Of a stretch of DNA of 64,000 bases, positions 33,193 through 42,439 are shown piece after piece (position 1 is the first letter of the stretch; every line of letters starts with the position of its first letter). The translations under genes were made by a program, and so were the position numbers. The DNA comes from JANSWP01 sp041941305 (GTDB lineage: Bacteria; Bacteroidota; Bacteroidia; Chitinophagales; Saprospiraceae), in contig JBGTQJ010000004.1 in the NCBI GenBank assembly GCA_041941305.1, forward strand, positions 124,001 through 188,000, in the 5' to 3' direction. The notes under the pieces were generated by a model. That model saw only the letters and a program-made list of their open reading frames with translations. It was not told the origin of the DNA and searched no databases.

Positions 33193-33762
33193 AGTTTAGG
33201 ATGGTTGGATTGTTTGATAGCTAAATGGAAGTGGTGAACAATCATTTAACCATAAAACAGGTCGTTAACAAAATTAATGCTTAGTTGATTTGGTAGGACT
33301 TAAAATGAAAAGATGTAATGATTAATGTGTCTATTAGAAACAATTTAAATTAGTTCCCAATTATAATCGCTTTACAACCACAAAGTTATGGCATTTACTA
33401 CAAGTTTGAAAGTCGTTCGAAAGATGTCAGCAATAGAAAGTGGAAAAAATACACTAAGCCAAATTTTTATGAGAACTAGTCAGTTTTTCCGAATAATATT
33501 ATTCTGAAAGGGGGGATGCCAACGAATATTATGTAAGAATTCGGATTAGATAATTATGAAAAAAATATTTGAACATCGTAAAATTTGAAAATTCTATACT
33601 CAAAAAAGGGATTGGTTGCCATTTTTGCAATTGCTTTTTAATAAGGTATGCCTATATCTTTGCTGTCCGACTTTTCCGAAATGCTTACCTGACCATATAT
33701 AAAAAGTAATAAGTAGCTCCGGTCGACAACCGGAGCCACAGCTAATCAATTTTCATTTTCCA
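33193..33762. promoter_or_regulatory. Divergent glnB/gltB control region
   Basis: No gene is visible in these 570 bp. A candidate gltB promoter is TTG (33631-33633), 21 bp, TATCTTTG (33655-33662). On the minus strand CAAAATTA at 33269-33276 reads TAATTTTG, a -7 match for glnB, but no TTTG partner was found. A short hairpin GCTCCGG...CCGGAGC (33716-33736) lies in the gltB leader. Confidence 0.4.
33716..33736 (+). repeat. Short hairpin in the gltB leader
   Basis: GCTCCGGT pairs with ACCGGAGC around CGACA, 26 bp before the gltB ATG. It resembles the short palindromes scattered in other spacers of the window. Confidence 0.5.
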
Positions 33763-36700
33763 ATGGCAACAAATCAAGGACTCTATGTTCCCCAGTTAGA
33801 AAAAGATGCCTGCGGCATTGGCATGATTGCTAATTTGAATGGGGTAAAATCGCATCAATTGATTGAAGAGGCATTGACGATGCTTCACAATATGGAACAC
33901 CGTGGAGCTTGTGGCTTCGAAGAAAACACTGGTGATGGGGCTGGCATTTTGCTTCAAGTGCCTCACCATTTTTTTTCAAAGAAAGCCAGGGAGATGGGCT
34001 TTCAACTACCTGAATTTGGAAAGTATGGCGTCGGAACCGTCTTTTTTCCGATGGATAGAGTCCTTCGAAACCAATGCCGAGTGCTTTTCAATGATTATAT
34101 AGATGAATTGGGCTTCGAATTATTGGATTATCGCAAAATCCCAACTGACAATGAAGATTTAGGAGATAGTGCAGTGGCAGTAGAACCAAGAATTGAGCAT
34201 GTTTTTGTAAAACCTAAAGAAGAGATGGAACCGAAGCAATTGGAACGCCGCCTCTTCGTATTGAGAAAATTTGCCACCCACAATATTCATAATACCTTTC
34301 CACAATCTAAGGACGACTTTTACATTACTTCCTTTTCGTATAAAACTGTTGTGTATAAAGGGCAGCTAACGACTGGACAGTTGCGACCCTATTATCCAGA
34401 TTTACAAGATGAATTATTTGAGTCTGCAATTGCACTAGTTCATTCCCGTTTTTCCACAAATACAGTCCCAAAGTGGAAATTGGCTCAACCCTTCCGTTAC
34501 ATCGCTCATAATGGGGAAATCAATACCATCAACGGCAATATCAATTGGTGGAAAGCCAAAGAACACCTGCTCAAAACCGAACTTTTCTCTGAAGATGAGC
34601 TTGAAAAACTCAAACCTATAATTGGAGATGGTCATTCGGATTCGGCTAGTTTTGATAATGTAATGGAGTTTTTGGTCTTAAGTGGTCGCACGCTTCCGCA
34701 TGCTTTGATGATGATGATTCCAGAAGCATGGCAGCATGATGATCAAATGGATAGCCACAAAAAAGCCTTCTATGAATACCATAAGACGATGATGGAATCC
34801 TGGGATGGTCCAGCCTCTATTTGTTTTACGGATGGAATATTGGTTGGCGCAACATTGGACAGGAATGGATTGCGACCTTCCCGTTATTGCCTGACCAGTG
34901 ACAATACTTTATACTTGGCCTCTGAAGCAGGAGCCTTGCCACTCGACCAATCAAAAATTGTGTTGAAGGGTCGATTGCAGCCTGGAAAAATGCTGATCGC
35001 AGATTTGGATGAAAACCGAATTATTGGAGATGAAGAATTAAAACGAGTCGTATGTCAAAGAGGAAATTATAAAGAATGGTTGGATGATAACCGTTTGAAA
35101 TTGAAGGATTTGGAATTGAATGATACGGAGGCAGCAATTGAAAATGACATTCCCATCATTCAAAAACAACAAGTATTTGGTCTTACCAAAGAAGATTTGA
35201 AAATGATGATTGCTCCTATGGTTAAGGATGGAAAAGATCCGATTGGATCTATGGGAGCAGATTGGCCGCTGGCTGTTTTGTCTGATCAATCCCAGCATCT
35301 TTCCAATTATTTCAAGCAATTATTTGCTCAAGTTACCAATCCTCCAATTGATCCCATTCGGGAACGTTCGGTCATGTCTCTTTTTGCAATGCTGGGAGGA
35401 TCTGGTAATATTTTGGAACCCACCGAAAAACACGCCCAATTTATTCATCTGGATTCACCAGTGCTGACAAATGAAGCCTTTCAAAAAATCAAAAACCTTA
35501 GGCATCCTAATTTTAAAATAGGTGTAATAGAAATCCTGTTTAAGGCGGATGGTCAAAAAGGACGTTTAAAAGCAGCCTTGGAGCATATTTGTGCACAAGC
35601 AGAAGATTTAACTAGAAATGGTGTCAATGTTTTAATTCTTTCTGATAGAAACATTCATGCTTCCAATGCACCAGTACCCTCCCTTCTTGCTACTGGAGCA
35701 GTGCATCACCATTTGATTCAAACGGGTTTGAGAAACACGACTTCTTTGGTCATTGAAACCGGAGATGTCAGAGAAACCCACCATTTTGCGACGCTCATAG
35801 GATATGGTGCCAATGCGGTAAATCCCTATTTAGCTCTTGAAGCGATTTTGGATTTAAATGAAAAAGCCAAATTCGATATTCCCAGCAAAAAAAATAAAAC
35901 CTCTTCTGAAGCTGTTTTACTAGCAAAGTACACTCAAGCTATCAACAAAGGGCTACTTAAAATAATGTCTAAAATTGGCATCTCTACTGTCCAGTCTTAT
36001 CATGGTGCTCAAATTTTTGAGATTCTTGGACTGAATAAAGAAGTAGTTGAAAAATGTTTTAAAAGCACGGTTTCGAGAATCGAAGGTTTGGGGTTTGATG
36101 ACCTCTCTCAGGAAGTACTCACGAGGCATCGTTCCGCATTTTTAAAGCATGCATCCAATAAACCGAAACTAGATGCAGGTGGTATTTTTCAATGGAAAAG
36201 GGATGGTGAAGTCCATTTGCTCAATCCAAAAACCATCCATTATCTACAATATGCTGCCCGGCTTGATGATTATCCGACTTTTAAGAAATACTCCCAGCTA
36301 GTCAATGAACAAAGTGAGAAGGCACTGACCTTGAGAGGCTTATTGGCTTTTCGAAAAGGGAAATCCATCTCATTGGAAGAGGTGGAGCCAATTGAGCATA
36401 TTCTTAAGCGGTTTGCTACTGGGGCCATGTCTTTTGGTTCTATTTCTCATGAAGCACATACAACTTTAGCGATAGCTATGAATCGTATTGGAGGAAAAAG
36501 CAATAGTGGAGAAGGCGGAGAAGACGAAATGCGATTCACCAAAAGAGAAAATGGGGATTGGGAGCGCTCTGCGATCAAGCAAGTTGCATCAGGTCGATTT
36601 GGTGTGACCAGCAATTATCTAACCAATGCTGATGAATTACAAATTAAAATGGCGCAAGGTGCCAAGCCTGGTGAAGGTGGTCAATTGCCAGGACATAAAG

Positions 36701-38322
36701 TAAACGACTGGATTGGACGGGTACGACATTCTACACCTGGGGTTGGTTTGATTTCTCCACCACCTCACCACGATATCTATTCAATTGAAGATTTGGCGCA
36801 GTTGATTTTTGATTTAAAAAATGCCAATCCTTCTGCTCGTATCAATGTGAAGTTGGTATCCAAAGCCGGTGTGGGCATCATCGCTTCAGGAGTTGCCAAA
36901 GCCCATGCGGATGCTATACTGATCTCCGGGGATAATGGTGGCACAGGTGCTTCTCCTTTATCTTCCATTCGACATGCCGGATTGCCATGGGAATTGGGAT
37001 TGGCAGAATCCCACCAAACATTGGTCAAGAATAAATTCCGTGATCGCGTCATTTTGCAAACGGATGGAAAGATTTTGACTGGTAGAGATCTCGCCATTGC
37101 AACCTTATTAGGAGCTGAAGAATGGGGCGTTGCTACCGCTGCACTGGTCGTGGAGGGTTGTATTATGATGCGAAAATGCCACGTCAATACTTGTCCTGTA
37201 GGTATTGCAACTCAGAATCCTGAACTTAGAAAACGCTTTACAGGACGACCAGAGCATGTCATCACTTTTTTCAGATTTCTGGCTCAGGAATTACGGGAAA
37301 TCATGGCGGAATTGGGATTTCGGACCATCAACGAAATGGTTGGAAAAGTAGAAATGCTCAAAGTCAGAAAAGGCATTAATCATTGGAAATACAAGAATCT
37401 GGATCTCAGTCCAATTTTATACAAGGAACCAGTAGATGAAAAAATTGGGCAATACCAGCAAATCGCTCAGGATCATGGTATTTCCAATGTGTTTGATAAG
37501 AAACTCATTCGTTATGCTTTGCCCGCATTGGATTGGGGGAAATCAATAGAAACCTGTTTTTCTATAAAAAATACCGATCGGACAGTAGGTGCAATGCTGT
37601 CGCATGAAGTTTCAAAAAGATTTGGAAGTTTGGGATTACCTGAAAATACCATTCGCTTTGCTTTCCGGGGTTCTGCTGGGCAAAGCTTTGGGGCTTTTGT
37701 TGCTCCAGGAATTGAGTTTACCTTAGAAGGAGAGGCGAATGATTATTTTGGAAAAGGACTTTCAGGAGGGACGCTTATTTCAATTCCAGATCGAGATGCA
37801 ACATTTGAAGCCTACAAAAATATCATTATTGGCAATGTCGCATTTTATGGTGCTACTTCAGGTCATGCATATATCCGAGGCATGGCTGGGGAGCGATTTT
37901 GTGTAAGAAACAGTGGCGTGCATGCCGTTGTGGAAGGGACAGGAGATCATGCCTGTGAATACATGACTGGTGGACGAGTTGTCATTTTAGGAGAAACTGG
38001 GAAAAATTTTGCTGCAGGTATGAGTGGTGGAATCGCATTTGTTCTTGATGAGCACCACAATTTTGAACGGAATGTTAATCCAGAAATGGTGGACTTGGAT
38101 CCTTTGTCAGAACAAGATTTTGACTTCCTAAAAACATTGATTCGAAACCATTTCAGGCATACGAGTAGCAAAAGAGCTTATGCCATTTTAAATGATTGGA
38201 CCACCGCCAAAACTAAGTTTGTAAAGGTCATGCCAAGAGATTACAAATGGGTTATGAAAGAAATGGAAATGGAAAAGAATAATGAACCTAAAACGGTTTT
38301 ATCCTATCAGGGAATGAGTTAA
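33763..38322 (+). CDS. gltB: Glutamate synthase (NADPH) large subunit
   Basis: This 1519-residue GOGAT alpha subunit transfers the amide nitrogen of glutamine to 2-oxoglutarate. A 16-residue propeptide precedes the Ntn nucleophile C17 in EKDACGIGMIANLNG. The glutaminase domain contains VHSRFSTNTVPKWKLAQPFRYIAHNGEINTINGN. The FMN/synthase domain has GAMSFGSISHEAHTTLAIAMNRIGGKSNSGEGGED and NGGTGASPLSSIRHAGLPWELGLAE. The 3Fe-4S ligands lie in RKCHVNTCPVGIATQ. The beta-helix tail GEANDYFGKGLSGG ends the protein. The ATG at 33763 leaves a propeptide of normal length. Its partner gltD lies 1.1 kb downstream, beyond a gene on the other strand. Confidence 0.96.
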   Translation: MATNQGLYVPQLEKDACGIGMIANLNGVKSHQLIEEALTMLHNMEHRGACGFEENTGDGAGILLQVPHHFFSKKAREMGFQLPEFGKYGVGTVFFPMDRVLRNQCRVLFNDYIDELGFELLDYRKIPTDNEDLGDSAVAVEPRIEHVFVKPKEEMEPKQLERRLFVLRKFATHNIHNTFPQSKDDFYITSFSYKTVVYKGQLTTGQLRPYYPDLQDELFESAIALVHSRFSTNTVPKWKLAQPFRYIAHNGEINTINGNINWWKAKEHLLKTELFSEDELEKLKPIIGDGHSDSASFDNVMEFLVLSGRTLPHALMMMIPEAWQHDDQMDSHKKAFYEYHKTMMESWDGPASICFTDGILVGATLDRNGLRPSRYCLTSDNTLYLASEAGALPLDQSKIVLKGRLQPGKMLIADLDENRIIGDEELKRVVCQRGNYKEWLDDNRLKLKDLELNDTEAAIENDIPIIQKQQVFGLTKEDLKMMIAPMVKDGKDPIGSMGADWPLAVLSDQSQHLSNYFKQLFAQVTNPPIDPIRERSVMSLFAMLGGSGNILEPTEKHAQFIHLDSPVLTNEAFQKIKNLRHPNFKIGVIEILFKADGQKGRLKAALEHICAQAEDLTRNGVNVLILSDRNIHASNAPVPSLLATGAVHHHLIQTGLRNTTSLVIETGDVRETHHFATLIGYGANAVNPYLALEAILDLNEKAKFDIPSKKNKTSSEAVLLAKYTQAINKGLLKIMSKIGISTVQSYHGAQIFEILGLNKEVVEKCFKSTVSRIEGLGFDDLSQEVLTRHRSAFLKHASNKPKLDAGGIFQWKRDGEVHLLNPKTIHYLQYAARLDDYPTFKKYSQLVNEQSEKALTLRGLLAFRKGKSISLEEVEPIEHILKRFATGAMSFGSISHEAHTTLAIAMNRIGGKSNSGEGGEDEMRFTKRENGDWERSAIKQVASGRFGVTSNYLTNADELQIKMAQGAKPGEGGQLPGHKVNDWIGRVRHSTPGVGLISPPPHHDIYSIEDLAQLIFDLKNANPSARINVKLVSKAGVGIIASGVAKAHADAILISGDNGGTGASPLSSIRHAGLPWELGLAESHQTLVKNKFRDRVILQTDGKILTGRDLAIATLLGAEEWGVATAALVVEGCIMMRKCHVNTCPVGIATQNPELRKRFTGRPEHVITFFRFLAQELREIMAELGFRTINEMVGKVEMLKVRKGINHWKYKNLDLSPILYKEPVDEKIGQYQQIAQDHGISNVFDKKLIRYALPALDWGKSIETCFSIKNTDRTVGAMLSHEVSKRFGSLGLPENTIRFAFRGSAGQSFGAFVAPGIEFTLEGEANDYFGKGLSGGTLISIPDRDATFEAYKNIIIGNVAFYGATSGHAYIRGMAGERFCVRNSGVHAVVEGTGDHACEYMTGGRVVILGETGKNFAAGMSGGIAFVLDEHHNFERNVNPEMVDLDPLSEQDFDFLKTLIRNHFRHTSSKRAYAILNDWTTAKTKFVKVMPRDYKWVMKEMEMEKNNEPKTVLSYQGMS

Positions 38323-38386
38323 GAAAGGCAACACACCATAGCTATCACAGGATAATTACTCTGATGTGTCACCTATAGTTTTGTAG

Positions 38387-38869
38387 CTAGTTATTTCCAA
38401 CAAAGGAAAAATAACCCTCAAGGTTTTTCTGACGAAGCACATTGCGATAGTTCGTCTGTGAAATTGGAAAACTTCGGATCTTCTTTTTGTTTTTAAATTT
38501 TTTCGGATGGGTTTTTAACAACTCCTGATGAAAATTGGAGGCGATGGCTTTGCCGGAAAAACGCCGGACAATCAATACGGGTCTTACTGAATTTTCACCT
38601 TCAGAAAGGTAAATATTGGAAATTCGAAGCTTATCCTCCTCAAAATGATTTTGAATAAAATCTGAAAGCAGATTTTTCATTTCATCTAGTGAAGCCTTGT
38701 CAGGAGTTTCGATTTTTTTGAGTGCAATGAGGTAATAATGTAAAGATTCTGGTTCATGAACAAAAGATACTTCTTCTGTTTGAAGTTCAGGCAAAGTATC
38801 AATGATTGAATTGGATTGACAAGAAAGGAAAAGAGTAAATAGAAAAAGTGTGTAGGCAAAGTTTTTCAT
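38387..38869 (-). CDS. Hypothetical lipoprotein inside the glt locus
   Basis: This 160-residue protein has a lipoprotein signal (MKNFAYTLFLFTLFLSCQSN; lipidated Cys17). The mature part, HYYLIALKKI, KLRISNIYLSEGENSVRPVLIVRRFSGKAIASNFHQEL and SFPISQTNYRNVLRQKNLEGYFSFVGNNY-like sequence, resembles the C-terminal domain of SprE/PorW-type gliding and T9SS lipoproteins. That likeness is from memory and not tested. It is encoded between gltB and gltD on the opposite strand, which splits the usual gltBD pair. Confidence 0.55.
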   Translation of the reverse strand: MKNFAYTLFLFTLFLSCQSNSIIDTLPELQTEEVSFVHEPESLHYYLIALKKIETPDKASLDEMKNLLSDFIQNHFEEDKLRISNIYLSEGENSVRPVLIVRRFSGKAIASNFHQELLKTHPKKFKNKKKIRSFPISQTNYRNVLRQKNLEGYFSFVGNN

Positions 38870-39397
38870 ACTGATATTAGGATTATTTAATTGAAAATTG
38901 AAAATACAACGCTGAAATTTCTACAAGTGATGATCCATTTCAAATTTTAACAAAATTTGAGAGCGTATTTAAAATGGGGTGCATTTTGAGGAAATCTAAA
39001 GCCTGATGGCAGCGTCTTTCAACATGGCGAGTATTGAAAGATTATGAAAATCCCGGAGGGATTAAATGTGAATAACCCTGTATGAAATGCAGGGAAATGG
39101 ACAAAGTGGGATGACCAACCCTGAAATGGGTTGAATCCCTTGTCCAAGGGACTTCCATTGGGACAGGATTCTATTTAGGCTTGTTCATTACTCTGCATTT
39201 CATACGGAGTCATTTATGTTCAACCTCTCCGAGGTTTTATTACTAATTAAAACGAGGACTCTGACCCAGTAGAAGCCAGCCTTAGAATGCCGCAGCGCCT
39301 TCTGCGGGAGACGCTAAAGGTGAAAAAAAAGAGGCAAAATGAAATATACCAGAATTCAAAATACCTTAGTATTAAAGTTCATTCTAAATCAATAATT
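38870..39397. other. Intergenic region with a palindromic repeat, upstream of gltD
   Basis: No gene was recognised. Most of the spacer is taken up by the element at 39050-39250. The stretch 39251-39397 carries CCGCAGCGCCTTCTGCGG, a short hairpin, and the gltD leader. An in-frame extension of gltD back to 39287 lacks conserved sequence. Confidence 0.55.
39050..39250. repeat. Bacteroidota-type palindromic intergenic repeat
   Basis: CCCTGTATGAAATGCAGG (39076-39093) is answered by CTGCATTTCATACGG from 39192, and the flanking TCCCGGAGGGATTAAATGTGAATA by an approximate complement from 39214 to 39240 (ATGTTCAACCTCTCCGAGG). Inner stems CAACCC-GGGTTG (39116-39133) and CCCTTG-CAAGGG lie between. I know this kind of 'GGAGGGATTAAATGT / TGAAATGCAGGG' element from other Bacteroidota genomes. 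Confidence 0.65.
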
Positions 39398-40825
39398 ATG
39401 GCAGACCCAAGAGGATTTTTAAGCTTTACTCGAGAGTTACCTACTACACGTTCTGTAAAAAACCGTATTAACGACTATAAAGAAATTTATGAGGCATTTT
39501 CTGAGGAAAAAACGAACCAGCAAGCAGCTCGGTGCATGGACTGTGGGGTTCCATTTTGCCATAGTGGCTGCCCTTTGGGAAATGTCATTCCGGATTTCAA
39601 TGATGCTGTTTATCGGGAAGACTGGAAAGAAGCTTTTGAAATTTTGAGTTCCACCAATAATTTCCCTGAATTTACAGGAAGAATATGCCCCGCCCCTTGT
39701 GAAGCCGCCTGTGTATTGGGCATCAATCAACCTCCGGTGGCAATTGAGCACATTGAAAAAACGATTGCAGAAACTGCTTTTGAGAAGGGATATATTAAAG
39801 CCAATCCTCCAAAAATCAGAACAGAAAAAAAAGTGGCTGTTGTGGGTAGTGGACCAGCGGGGCTCGCAGCTGCGGATCAATTGAATCAAAAGGGGCACCT
39901 CGTAACCGTGTTTGAAAGAAATGACCAAATTGGAGGTTTATTGAGATACGGAATTCCCGATTTTAAATTGGAAAAATGGGTCGTCGATCGACGAGTTCAA
40001 ATTTTGGAAGAAGAAGGCATACAACTTCAAACCAATGCCAATGTGGGGGGAAATATTGATCCAGATGATTTATTGAAGGATTATGATGCCGTTTTGTTGT
40101 GCGGTGGTGCTACTATTCCAAGAGATTTGAGTATAGAAGGACGAAATTTGGATGGTATCCATTATGCAATGGAATTTTTGGAGCAACAAAATCGAAGAGT
40201 GGCAGGTTTGGAAGTAGCCGAGGAGGAAGCAATTTGGGCAACAGATAAACATGTGGTCGTAATTGGAGGAGGAGATACCGGCTCGGATTGCGTGGGAACT
40301 TCCAATCGCCATAGGGCTAAATCCATTACTCAACTCGAAATCATGCCCATGCCTGCTGCTGAGCGAGATGCGAATACCTGGCCCAATTGGCCATTGATTT
40401 TAAGAACTTCTTCTTCTCATGAGGAAGGATGTGAGCGTGAATGGGCAATTAATACCAAAGCTTTTGTAGGAGATGGAAAAGGCAATTTAAAAGCCCTGTC
40501 CATTGTCGAAGTAGCCTGGGAGAAGGATCAACTTTCTGGCAGGTATTCTTTTGTAGAAAAAGCTGGAACTGAGAAGGAAATTCCTTGTGATTTGGCGTTA
40601 ATTGCTGCTGGATTTTTATACCCTCAGAAAAAGGGAATGTTAGAGCAATTGGACTTGGCGTTAGACAATCGTGGAAATGTGAAAACGGAGAACTACCAAA
40701 CAAGCCATCAAAAAGTTTTTGCAGCAGGAGATATGCGCCGTGGGCAATCACTGGTCGTTTGGGCAATAGCTGAAGGACGACAGGCCGCGGAAGCAGTCAA
40801 TGAATTTCTTGACAGGGGAATGTAA
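39398..40825 (+). CDS. gltD: Glutamate synthase small subunit
   Basis: This 475-residue beta subunit (from ATG 39398) passes electrons from NADPH to GltB. N-terminal cysteine clusters RCMDCGVPFCHSGCPLGNVIPDFND and GRICPAPCEAACVLG bind the two 4Fe-4S centres. The FAD-binding VAVVGSGPAGLAAADQLNQKGHLVTVFERND and the NADP-binding VVVIGGGDTGSDCVGTS follow. An ATG-proximal extension to 39287 lacks conservation and is rejected. It is expected to be made in balance with gltB, although it appears to have its own promoter region downstream of a repeat. Confidence 0.95.
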   Translation: MADPRGFLSFTRELPTTRSVKNRINDYKEIYEAFSEEKTNQQAARCMDCGVPFCHSGCPLGNVIPDFNDAVYREDWKEAFEILSSTNNFPEFTGRICPAPCEAACVLGINQPPVAIEHIEKTIAETAFEKGYIKANPPKIRTEKKVAVVGSGPAGLAAADQLNQKGHLVTVFERNDQIGGLLRYGIPDFKLEKWVVDRRVQILEEEGIQLQTNANVGGNIDPDDLLKDYDAVLLCGGATIPRDLSIEGRNLDGIHYAMEFLEQQNRRVAGLEVAEEEAIWATDKHVVVIGGGDTGSDCVGTSNRHRAKSITQLEIMPMPAAERDANTWPNWPLILRTSSSHEEGCEREWAINTKAFVGDGKGNLKALSIVEVAWEKDQLSGRYSFVEKAGTEKEIPCDLALIAAGFLYPQKKGMLEQLDLALDNRGNVKTENYQTSHQKVFAAGDMRRGQSLVVWAIAEGRQAAEAVNEFLDRGM

Positions 40826-40870
40826 TTTCTGGTTAACTCACAATAATGGATAGTTTTACTGATAAACCAT

Positions 40871-40970
40871 CTTGTACCTATATTCTTTTTAAAGGTCAAG
40901 GTCAAAATAAAGTTCAAGTCCGTCATTAAACATTGCTTGACCTTGAACTTGAACTTTAAAGCAGTACAAG
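40871..40970. repeat. Nested palindrome after gltD
   Basis: CTTGTAC (40871-40877) pairs with GTACAAG (40964-40970). Inside, AAAGTTCAAG and CAAGGTCAA find complements in CTTGAACTTT and TTGACCTTG between 40936 and 40960. The units are 6 bp rather than 7. It may act as a bidirectional terminator. Confidence 0.6.
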
Positions 40971-41055
40971 TTTATTTGTCATTACACATAGTCATTAAGG
41001 TCTCTAGCTTATTTATAATGAAAATGAAAACGATAAATATTCATGAAACCATACG

Positions 41056-42427
41056 GTGAGTTTTTCATTTATTAAATCTCAAGAAGACTCCATTTCCTTT
41101 TCTACTTCAATTCATCCTTCAAAAGTCTATCAAGGTTTTTCTTTTGAGGTACATTTTGTAGTTAATAATGCTTCTCCCACAGGTTTTCAAGCACCTGATT
41201 TTGATGGATTTAAAAAATTGAAAAATAGAGCCACGAGTACAAAAACCTCAATAATAAATGGGAAAATCTCACATGAGAAAACATGGATTTATTTTCTGAC
41301 TTGCGACGAGCCTGGTGAAAAAACATTATCTCCTGCTACAATAGTCGTTGAAGATATTGAGTACAAAAGCAATGCCTTGACTTTTAATGTTTTACCCAAA
41401 GATCAAAAAATCAATATGCCCTGGGGTGAAAAACCGTTTTTAAGCGTTGAAGCCAACAAAAGAGAGAGTTATTTAGGGGAGCCAGTATATTTGGATTATT
41501 ACCTCTATACCTCTGAAAATGTAGATTTTATGAATCAAATTTCCTCAGATGAATCAGAATATTTTAGGTATGAAGGATTGACGAAATTCAAAAAAGTATT
41601 CGAAGAGATAGAACTGAATGATAAAAAGTATATAAAAGGAAGAATTAAAAAAGTCGCTTTATTCCCTCACAAAGAAGGATGTTTTACCATTCATCCTTTG
41701 GAGATGGAGATTTGACAACAAGTTTCAGATTCTACCAAACAGAAAACTTCTTTTTTCGAGGCATTAAAATTTATTACGTCTATTGCTCAATCTGATTCCA
41801 TTGAAATATGTGTAAAAGGATATAAAGAGAAAGTAGCTGCGGTGGGGAAATTGACCAGTTTGAGTATGCAAATTGATTCCAGTTCACTAAATAATGAAAA
41901 TGGGTTGAAATTGAAATTGACCGCCCGTACGGATGGAGACGTAAAACGATTGCTTCCACCGGATTTGGGCATATCTTCCAATACCAGAATGAAGGTGAAA
42001 TTGTTAGAAGAGAAAGAGGTCGAGACTCCCAAGGTTGAAATCCATAGCCATCGCATATTTGATTATACTATTTATCCCAACTCCAAAGAGCTTGAGCTTC
42101 AACCCATATTAAAGTATTTCAATACTGCCAGCAAAATCAGGTGTTGGAAAAGCAGGAGAAGTAATGACACCAGTTTCAAAAAACGAGGCAGGAGAACTAA
42201 CCTTTGGCCTTGCTGAAAGAACATTGAATGATGAGTTATTAGAAGAATTGGCAAACCTTACAGGGGGAAAGTACTATCTAATAGAAACAGTGGATATGTT
42301 TGATTTCTTAGTAGAAAAAATGGAGCAAACAATTTCAAGCAAAAATGTCAATGACAAAAAGACCGTGATGAATCCTTATCAATTAGAAATATTATTGGAA
42401 GTAGCTAAAAAGACCTGGATTCCATAA
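41056..42427 (+). pseudogene. Decayed BatD-like gene fused to a VWA-protein tail
   Basis: Frame 1 reads SISFSTSIHPSKVYQGFSFEVHF, then FKKLKNRATSTKTSIINGK and ISHEKTWIYFLTCDEPGEKTLSPATIVVEDIEYKS, the BatD oxygen-tolerance pattern. It has lost the signal peptide and meets an in-frame TGA at 41713-41715. The same frame then continues (EVETPKVEIHSHRIFDYTIYPNSKELELQPILKYFN) to about 42125. From there frame 2 carries KSGVGKAGEVMTPVSK and LLEELANLTGGKYY, typical of BatA/BatB VWA tails, to 42427. The whole is a remnant with internal deletion and frameshift. BatA-E proteins are membrane-associated stress proteins in Bacteroidota. Confidence 0.72.
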
Positions 42428-42439
42428 CAAGTGCTTAGG

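Noticed and set aside
33193..33762. Leader-peptide attenuator upstream of gltB, as for his and arg
   Set aside because: No short ORF with a run of Glu or Gln codons and no terminator with U-run was found between promoter and ATG.
39287..39397. N-terminal extension of gltD
   Set aside because: The added 37 residues are Lys/Arg-rich and unconserved, while the ATG at 39398 matches the usual GltD start.
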